Below, piece by piece: positions 58,631 through 64,000 of a stretch of 64,000 nt of DNA. Below the pieces are notes generated by a model, which made no database searches, was not told where the DNA came from, and saw only the letters and a program-made list of their open reading frames with translations. Location of the stretch: the NCBI GenBank assembly GCA_016710885.1, contig JADJUC010000028.1, positions 1 to 64,000 on the forward strand. The letters are read 5' to 3'. Positions within the stretch are counted from its first letter, which is position 1; each line of letters begins with the position of its first letter. The translations under genes were made by a program, and so were the position numbers. The stretch is from Candidatus Proximibacter danicus (lineage in GTDB: Bacteria > Pseudomonadota > Gammaproteobacteria > Burkholderiales > Rhodocyclaceae).

Positions 58631-60278
58631 CCTCGATCATCCGCGTGATCTGCCACTGCTGCGCGATCGACAGGACGTTGTTAACCACCCAGTAGAGCAC
58701 CAGGCCAGATGGGAACCAGAAGAACATGACACCGAAGATGAAGGGCATGGCCATCATCACCTTGGCTTGAATCGGGTCCGGCGGCGTCGGGTTGAGCTTG
58801 GTCTGAATGATCATCGAGACAACCATGATCACCGGCAGCACGTAGTACGGGTCGGCAGTAGACAAGTCGGTAATCCACAGCATCCACGGTGCGTCGCGCA
58901 TTTCAACGGCGCCCAGCAACACCCAGTAAAGTGCGATGAACACCGGGATCTGCACCAGGATCGGCAGACAGCCGCCGAGCGGGTTGATCTTCTCGGTTTG
59001 GTACAGCTTCATCATTTCCTGGTTCAGTTTCTGGCGATCGTCGCCAAAGCGCTCCTTCAACTGCGTCAGTCGCGGCGTTACCAGGCGCATCTTGGCCATC
59101 GACTTGTAGCTGGCGGCGGAGAGCGGGAAGAAGACAGCTTTGATGCCAACCGTCAGCAGAATGATGGCCCAGCCCCAGTTGCCGACCAGGCCATGAATGG
59201 CCTGCAGCACCCAGAAAATCGGCGCAGCAACGACGGTCAGCCAGCCGTAGTCGACGACCAGATCGAGGCCTTCAGCCAGTTTTTTGAGCGTCGCCTGTTC
59301 CTGCGGTCCGACGTAAAGCGTCATCGACTGCGCGCCTGTCGCACCGGGAGCGATCTGGGCAATGGGCAAAATCAGGCCGGTCGCGGTAATCAGCGGGCTG
59401 CCATTGCCACCTTCGACCTTGCGTGCATAAAACTCGCGCGTGTCCTTGCCTTGCGGGACCCAGGCAGAAACGAAGTAGTGCTGGACCATGGCCAGCCAGC
59501 CGTTGTCGGCAGTCTTGGCAAACTTGGCCTTTTCCTTGCCGATGTCGGCAAAGTCGATCTTCTGATACTTCTCGGCGTCGGTATAGACCGCGGGCCCGGT
59601 GAAGGTCATCACCATGGCGCTTTCACCTTCGGGCGCTACGTCGTTGCGCTGGAACTGATAGTAAGCGTGGGGCGCTATCGCCGTACCGGAGGCGTTGGTG
59701 ATCTCGTAGGCCACATTGATGATGTAGCTGCCGCGCGTGAATGTGTAGATCTTGGCAACCTTGACGCCATTGCTGCCGGTGGCTTCAAGGCGAAGTTGCA
59801 GCTTGTCGTCCTTGCTGCCTTCCTTTGCCATTTCGCGCGCTCCGTTCACCGCGACAAAACTGGTCCGGTGATTCGGCAATCCGTCGCCAATCAGGCCGGT
59901 CTGGGCCAGATAGCGGTGCTCGGGGTCGATCAGGACAAGATTCTTCTTCTTGTCGCTGGTTGCCGTGTAACGCGCGAGTTCAAACCGTGCCAGATCACCA
60001 CCTAAGGTGGAAATGTCAGCCGTAAAGAGATCGGTCTTGATCCGGATGGTTTCGCCTGCGGGCGCTACCGGGCTGTCTTTCGGGGCCGTAGGAGTCAGCG
60101 CCGGTACAGCGGCATTTCCCGGTTGCAGACTGGTCGAGGGCTGCGGCGTCGCATTGGCAGCGGCCTGCTTGCTGATCTCGGTTGCCGGCTTCGGCTGGTT
60201 GTACTTCTGCCAGGCATCCCACAGCATGACCAGCGAAAACGAGAAGATCATCAGGAGAATGATGCGTCGGTTGTCCAT
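58611..60278 (-). CDS. yidC: Membrane protein insertase YidC
   Basis: YidC inserts inner-membrane proteins such as the ATP synthase c subunit, alone or with SecYEG. It has 555 residues. The N-terminal membrane anchor is RRIILLMIFSFSLVMLWDAW, followed by a long periplasmic beta-domain and the conserved five-helix core (YGWLTVVAAPIFWVLQAIHG, WGWAIILLTVGIKAVFFPLS, GGCLPILVQIPVFIALYWVL). It lies 24 bp after yidD. Intact. Confidence 0.98.
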   Translation of the reverse strand: MDNRRIILLMIFSFSLVMLWDAWQKYNQPKPATEISKQAAANATPQPSTSLQPGNAAVPALTPTAPKDSPVAPAGETIRIKTDLFTADISTLGGDLARFELARYTATSDKKKNLVLIDPEHRYLAQTGLIGDGLPNHRTSFVAVNGAREMAKEGSKDDKLQLRLEATGSNGVKVAKIYTFTRGSYIINVAYEITNASGTAIAPHAYYQFQRNDVAPEGESAMVMTFTGPAVYTDAEKYQKIDFADIGKEKAKFAKTADNGWLAMVQHYFVSAWVPQGKDTREFYARKVEGGNGSPLITATGLILPIAQIAPGATGAQSMTLYVGPQEQATLKKLAEGLDLVVDYGWLTVVAAPIFWVLQAIHGLVGNWGWAIILLTVGIKAVFFPLSAASYKSMAKMRLVTPRLTQLKERFGDDRQKLNQEMMKLYQTEKINPLGGCLPILVQIPVFIALYWVLLGAVEMRDAPWMLWITDLSTADPYYVLPVIMVVSMIIQTKLNPTPPDPIQAKVMMAMPFIFGVMFFWFPSGLVLYWVVNNVLSIAQQWQITRMIEGGGKKA

Positions 60279-60302
60279 TAACAGCCCTAGTATTCTTGAT
60301 TG

Positions 60303-60512
60303 TCAGGGTACGGGATCGTAACCACCGGGATGCCAGGGATGACAGCGCGAAATGCGCTTTAACCCGAGCCTCAAACCTTTCCACGCCCCGTATTTCTGGA
60401 TGGCTTCGGCGGTGTATTCAGAGCAGCTGGGAAAGAACCTGCAGCGCCGCCCGAGAAACGGACTGAGCGCATACTGGTAAAAACGAACCAGCAGCACCAG
60501 CAATCGTTTCAT
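60303..60512 (-). CDS. yidD: Membrane protein insertion efficiency factor YidD
   Basis: A 69-residue small protein that aids YidC-dependent insertion. RFYQYALSPFLGRRCRFFPS, SCSEYTAEAIQKYGAW and ISRCHPWHPGGYDPVP are the family signature, with three conserved Cys. It overlaps rnpA by 4 bp (ATGA). Confidence 0.97.
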   Translation of the reverse strand: MKRLLVLLVRFYQYALSPFLGRRCRFFPSCSEYTAEAIQKYGAWKGLRLGLKRISRCHPWHPGGYDPVP

Positions 60513-60940
60513 TTTTCCGGCGCCTTCAGCTTCAGCAACAGCCTGCGTATTTCTTCTGCCAGCAGCTTTCGGTCGAGGGTTGCCGGCTTTACTGCCAAGC
60601 GCAAGATCAGGTCGTTTTGCGGCAATTTCGATCGCAACAAGCGGAACTGCTCACGTCCCAGACGTTTGACCAGGTTGCGCCAAACCGCCGCCTTCAAAAA
60701 ACGCTTCGGTACAACAACACCGAGTCTAGCGGTCAATGCGGATGGCGGCCCCATGTCTTCCAGCGCCCGAGGGCGGTAATGTAACAGGAAGTGGGTACTT
60801 CTTACGGCCCTTCTAAAACCAAAAACGGATGAATATTCATCCGTTTTGGTCAGTCGATAGCGCTTGGGAAAACCAAACTTGCGGTCTGCTGCGGCTACCC
60901 CGCTGTCGCAAGCGACAGCGTTGTTGTCGTCTGTGCTCAA
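60509..60940 (-). CDS. rnpA: Ribonuclease P protein component, probable TTG start
   Basis: RnpA is the protein subunit of RNase P, which trims tRNA 5' ends. The conserved part begins FPKRYRLTKTDEYSSVFGF; the RNR-like motif is AVWRNLVKRLGREQFRLL. No ATG lies in frame between rpmH and this region. The nearest usable start is TTG at 60940, which overlaps the rpmH stop (TTGA) and gives 143 residues. The frame is open up to 61144, but that part overlaps rpmH and is not homologous. The start is uncertain. Confidence 0.85.
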   Translation of the reverse strand: MSTDDNNAVACDSGVAAADRKFGFPKRYRLTKTDEYSSVFGFRRAVRSTHFLLHYRPRALEDMGPPSALTARLGVVVPKRFLKAAVWRNLVKRLGREQFRLLRSKLPQNDLILRLAVKPATLDRKLLAEEIRRLLLKLKAPEK

Positions 60941-61071
60941 ACAGCCAGGCGATGACGGCCCTTGGCGCGGCGCGCAGCGATGACCTTGCGGCCACCCTTG
61001 GTGCGCATGCGGACCAGAAAACCGTGGGTGCGCTTGCGGCGGACAACCGAGGGTTGGTAAGTGCGTTTCAT
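60937..61071 (-). CDS. rpmH: 50S ribosomal protein L34
   Basis: A 44-residue basic protein of the large ribosomal subunit. It reads MKRTYQPSVVRRKRTHGFLV and ends AKGRHRLAV. ATG at 61071, stop 60937-60939. It is the first gene of the rpmH-rnpA-yidD-yidC-mnmE run, with a strong promoter upstream. Confidence 0.97.
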   Translation of the reverse strand: MKRTYQPSVVRRKRTHGFLVRMRTKGGRKVIAARRAKGRHRLAV

Positions 61072-61109
61072 GATTTATGCCCTTGATTTGATGCAAAGAT
61101 AAACGCGCA

Positions 61110-61138
61110 ATTAGACATTGAGCCTCTATTTGTGTCAA
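61110..61138 (-). promoter_or_regulatory. Sigma70 promoter of rpmH
   Basis: On the minus strand, TTGACA (61133-61138) is an exact -35 and TCTAAT (61110-61115) matches the -10 at five of six positions, with a 17-bp spacer. It lies 39 bp upstream of the rpmH start. One of the best promoter matches in the window. Confidence 0.8.
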
Positions 61139-61359
61139 GACCAATTTTTTTCCTGCCCTGTGGATAACTCATCGACATGCGCGGTAGAATGGCGCCTTCC
61201 TGATATTTTGCCAACGCTAAATTTCCGTTAAAAATCAATTACTAACAACCATCTTGAAAGTTATCCCCGGCGTGTTGCGGGCTTCGGTGCCAATGAGCCA
61301 CTTTCTGCCCGTTTCATTCGCAACAGTCATGCCTTCGGGCACACCGGAACATCCTGAAT
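61139..61359. other. Origin-proximal region between rpmH and dnaA
   Basis: No gene. It holds a DnaA box TGTGGATAA (61159-61167, perfect complement of TTATCCACA) and a weaker TTATCCCCG (61261-61269) in an A+T-rich setting. It is likely part of oriC and the dnaA promoter region; the main box cluster lies beyond dnaA. Confidence 0.6.
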
Positions 61360-62742
61360 ATGAGTAGTTTCTGGAATTCCTGCCTCAGCCAGTTCGAACA
61401 GGAACTGCCGCTGCAACAGTTCAATACCTGGATCAGGCCGCTCAGGCTTGAGGGGGAAGACAACTTTGCAGCCGGCTTGCGTTTGATCGCGCCCAACGGT
61501 TTCATCATGAAATGGGTCAAGGAACGCTATCTGACCCGTATTGAGGAACTCGGCCAAGTCTATTTCGACGCGCCTGTTTCGATCGCATTGACCTTGGGTG
61601 AGCGCAAGACCACGGCAGCCCCGGCGCGCGTCGAAACCCGTGCGCAAGCAACTACTCCTAAGGCTGCGGATGTATTGGCAGCAGCGCTACCTGCGGCCAA
61701 AAGCAGTAGTAATTCCTATGAAAAAACCCGGCTGATTTCGTCCTTCACTTTCGACAATCTGGTCGTTGGCAAAGCCAACGATCTGGCACGGGCTGCTGCG
61801 ATGCAGGTGGCTCAGAATCCTGGCGGCGCGTACAACCCATTGTTCATCTACGGCGGCGCTGGCCTGGGTAAAACCCACCTTATCCACGCTATCGGCAATA
61901 CGATTATCGATCAGCATCCACAAAAAGTTGTCAGGTACGTTCACGCTGAAGCCTATTACTCCGACGTAGTACGCGCTTACCAGCAAAAATCTTTTGATGT
62001 TTTCAAGCGTTATTACCGTTCACTGGATGTACTGCTGGTCGATGACGTGCAGTTCTTCAATGGCAAGAACCGGACACAGGAAGAATTTTTCTATGTTTTC
62101 AACGCACTGATCGAAGCCCGCAAGCAGATTGTCATCAGTTGCGATACTTACCCAAAAGATATCAGCGGGCTTGAAGATCGCCTGATCACTCGCTTTGACT
62201 GGGGACTGACGGTACAGATCGAGCCGCCTGAAACAGAAATGCGAGTTGCGATTCTCAAGAAGAAGGCAGAGGCAGAGGGTGTCGCGCTTGATGATGAAGT
62301 CGCTTTTGTCATTGCCAAACATTTGCGTTCCAACGTCCGTGAACTAGAAGGGGCACTCAAGAAAGTGCTTGCTTACTCTTCTTTCCATGGCCGGGAAATT
62401 GCGCTCGATCTGGTCAAGGAAGCGCTTAAGGATGTCATCGGTGCGGTTAACCGCCAGATTACGGTTGAGAATATTCAAAAGACGGTGGCCGATTACTACA
62501 AGATGAAGGTCGCCGACCTGTTTTCACCCAAAAGAACCCGCGCCATTGCCCGACCCCGCCAGGTTGCCATGTGGTTGGCCAAGGATTTGACCGCACACAG
62601 CTACCCGATGATTGGCGACGCCTTTGGCGGCCGCGATCACACAACGGTGTTGCATGCGGTAAGGAAGATAGATTCTCTGCGTACCAAGGACAACGAACTC
62701 AATCACGACCTGCATGTGTTGCTGCAGGTATTGAAAGGTTGA
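61360..62742 (+). CDS. dnaA: Chromosomal replication initiator DnaA
   Basis: DnaA binds oriC and opens the DNA. It has 460 residues: N-terminal oligomerisation domain (SQFEQELPLQQFNTWIRPL), linker, AAA+ domain with Walker A YGGAGLGKTHL (about 165) and Walker B DVLLVDDVQF, and the C-terminal DNA-binding domain with GDAFGGRDHTTVLHAVRKID (about 417-436). dnaN follows after 208 bp that hold several DnaA boxes. Intact. Confidence 0.98.
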   Translation: MSSFWNSCLSQFEQELPLQQFNTWIRPLRLEGEDNFAAGLRLIAPNGFIMKWVKERYLTRIEELGQVYFDAPVSIALTLGERKTTAAPARVETRAQATTPKAADVLAAALPAAKSSSNSYEKTRLISSFTFDNLVVGKANDLARAAAMQVAQNPGGAYNPLFIYGGAGLGKTHLIHAIGNTIIDQHPQKVVRYVHAEAYYSDVVRAYQQKSFDVFKRYYRSLDVLLVDDVQFFNGKNRTQEEFFYVFNALIEARKQIVISCDTYPKDISGLEDRLITRFDWGLTVQIEPPETEMRVAILKKKAEAEGVALDDEVAFVIAKHLRSNVRELEGALKKVLAYSSFHGREIALDLVKEALKDVIGAVNRQITVENIQKTVADYYKMKVADLFSPKRTRAIARPRQVAMWLAKDLTAHSYPMIGDAFGGRDHTTVLHAVRKIDSLRTKDNELNHDLHVLLQVLKG

Positions 62743-62950
62743 TGACTGTATAAACCTGTGCAAAACCTGCGAGCGAAATGTGGATAAACATCGATTTATC
62801 CACCTGTGGATAAGTTATCCAGTTTTCATCAACAGGCAAGCAACAGGGTTTTCAAGTGTCATTTTTTGATTGCAACGTACTGTAGAATATACAGATTCTA
62901 AAGATATCCACAGAGTTGACCGGCAGCTTATATTTATAGGAATTAAATAT
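62743..62950. other. oriC candidate: DnaA-box cluster between dnaA and dnaN
   Basis: Within 62779-62823 lie TGTGGATAA (62779-62787), TTATCCACC (62796-62804), TGTGGATAA (62805-62813) and TTATCCAGT (62815-62823): two perfect and two near-perfect DnaA boxes in 45 bp. A+T-rich sequence up to dnaN could be the unwinding element. Location beside dnaA supports oriC. Confidence 0.8.
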
Positions 62951-64000
62951 ATGATACTTATTAAAACCCAACGCGACACGCTGCTCGCGCCACTACAGTC
63001 GGTTTCCGGCATTGTCGAAAAACGCCATACGCTGCCGATTCTTTCGAATGTACTGCTCGAAAAAAAGGGCGATTTGCTGACCCTTCTGGCTACCGATATC
63101 GAGATACAGATCACCACCAGCACCCAAGGGGCACATGGTGATGGCGATGGTGCGATAACCGTCGGAGCGCGTAAACTTCAGGAAATTCTGCGCTCGCTGC
63201 CGGAAAGTGCTGAGGTTAGCCTCATCCTCGAAGACAAGCGTTTGCAGTTGCGTGCTGGCAAGAGCCGCTTTAGCCTGCAAACCTTGCCAGCAGACGATTT
63301 CCCGCGGATGGCAATTGCCGACGGTGAAGCAAAGCGTATTACGGTGACGCAGAAGCAGTTTCGCCAGTTGCTGGCTCAGACCCAGTTCTCGATGGCTGCG
63401 CAGGACGTTCGCTACTACCTCAACGGTTTGCTGCTGTTGATCGAAGGAAACGAGCTCCGTGCCGTCGCTACCGACGGCCATCGTCTGGCATTTGCAAGCA
63501 TGGAGATCGAAGGTGATCTGCCGCGTCAGGAATTGATCCTTCCGCGTAAGACAGTGCTTGAGTTGAACCGCCTGCTTTCGGATAATGACGAGCCGCTGGT
63601 GATTGAAACCTCGGCAAACCAGGTTCGTTTTCAGTTTGGTCAGATCAACCTGGTGTCAAAGTTGATCGACGGCAAATTCCCGGATTACGAGCGCGTTATC
63701 CCCGCAACTTTGCGCAATGCGCTGCAGATCAATCGCTCGATGCTGCTCTCATCGATGAGCCGGGCGGCTATCCTGACCAACGAAAAATTCCGGGGAGTAC
63801 GTCTGGTGCTCTCGCCTGGCAGCATGAAGATCATGGCAGCCAACGCGGAGCAGGAAGAAGCGCAGGAAGAACTCGAAGTAGATTACAGTGGCGAACCCAT
63901 CGATATCGGTTTCAACGTTGGCTACTTGCTCGATGTGCTCAACAATAGTTCGGCAGAGTCGGTTCAGTGGGCGTTCAATGACTCGAATTCGAGTGCGCTG
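62951..64000 (+). CDS. dnaN: DNA polymerase III beta subunit (sliding clamp), partial
   Basis: The beta clamp tethers DNA polymerase III to DNA. 350 residues are present from the ATG at 62951; the gene runs off the window, where about 15-20 more residues are expected. It starts MILIKTQRDTLLAPLQSVSG; KRHTLPILSNVLL, RYYLNGLLLLIEGNELRAVA, TDGHRLAFA and INLVSKLIDGKFPDYERVIP are family signatures for domains 1 to 3. Confidence 0.97.
   Translation, partial: MILIKTQRDTLLAPLQSVSGIVEKRHTLPILSNVLLEKKGDLLTLLATDIEIQITTSTQGAHGDGDGAITVGARKLQEILRSLPESAEVSLILEDKRLQLRAGKSRFSLQTLPADDFPRMAIADGEAKRITVTQKQFRQLLAQTQFSMAAQDVRYYLNGLLLLIEGNELRAVATDGHRLAFASMEIEGDLPRQELILPRKTVLELNRLLSDNDEPLVIETSANQVRFQFGQINLVSKLIDGKFPDYERVIPATLRNALQINRSMLLSSMSRAAILTNEKFRGVRLVLSPGSMKIMAANAEQEEAQEELEVDYSGEPIDIGFNVGYLLDVLNNSSAESVQWAFNDSNSSAL

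Overview
The window looks like the chromosomal replication-origin region of a betaproteobacterium, most likely a member of the Rhodocyclales (Dechloromonas/Azonexus-like). This rests on the high-G+C coding, the order dnaN-dnaA-oriC-rpmH-rnpA-yidD-yidC-mnmE ... mnmG-rsmG-parA-parB-atpIBEFHAGDC, and the genes next to ubiE/ubiJ. Species assignment is inference; no rRNA gene is present.

Layout. (1) 0-24.2 kb is a complete Lap-type biofilm adhesin locus. It holds a TolC-like outer-membrane channel (-), the periplasmic protease LapG (+), the degenerate GGDEF/EAL receptor LapD (+), the giant adhesin LapA (-), a LuxR-type regulator (-), the membrane-fusion protein LapC (-) and the ABC exporter LapB (-). 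LapA carries an array of 33 almost identical 324-bp units (8361-18983), an N-terminal retention module with a TAAG LapG cleavage site, and C-terminal RTX repeats. The expected logic is that LapB/LapC/TolC export LapA; LapD sequesters LapG when c-di-GMP is high; when it is low, LapG clips LapA and the cell detaches. (2) 24.4-32.4 kb (+) holds a large FAD/Fe-S oxidoreductase, a HIT protein, a possible PilZ-like protein, a DUF971 protein, ubiE and ubiJ. (3) 32.5-43.7 kb (-) is the F1Fo ATP synthase operon, parAB, rsmG and mnmG. (4) 43.8-46.7 kb holds a ComB-like gene and a 2.2-kb accessory island. The island is bounded by 95-bp direct repeats and holds integron-cassette-like boundaries, a secreted hypothetical protein and two damaged toxin-antitoxin pairs. 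(5) 46.7-49.0 kb is ahpF/ahpC, followed by a response regulator with TPR repeats (+). (6) 50.9-57.2 kb (-) is a run of genes that fits uronic-acid modification of envelope glycolipid: GT2, TVP38-like, GT39, ugd, UDP-glucuronate epimerase-like, TSUP. (7) 57.3-64.0 kb holds mnmE, yidC, yidD, rnpA, rpmH, oriC, dnaA and partial dnaN.

Sequence quality is a main caveat. Indels break many otherwise well-conserved genes: densely in 0-4.1 kb, then in lapA, lapC, lapB, the Fe-S oxidoreductase, the HIT gene, the DUF971 gene and the epimerase. Conserved residues continue in the neighbouring frame on both sides of each break, which points to read or assembly errors more than to gene decay. I therefore give gene spans across frames and state where they break.
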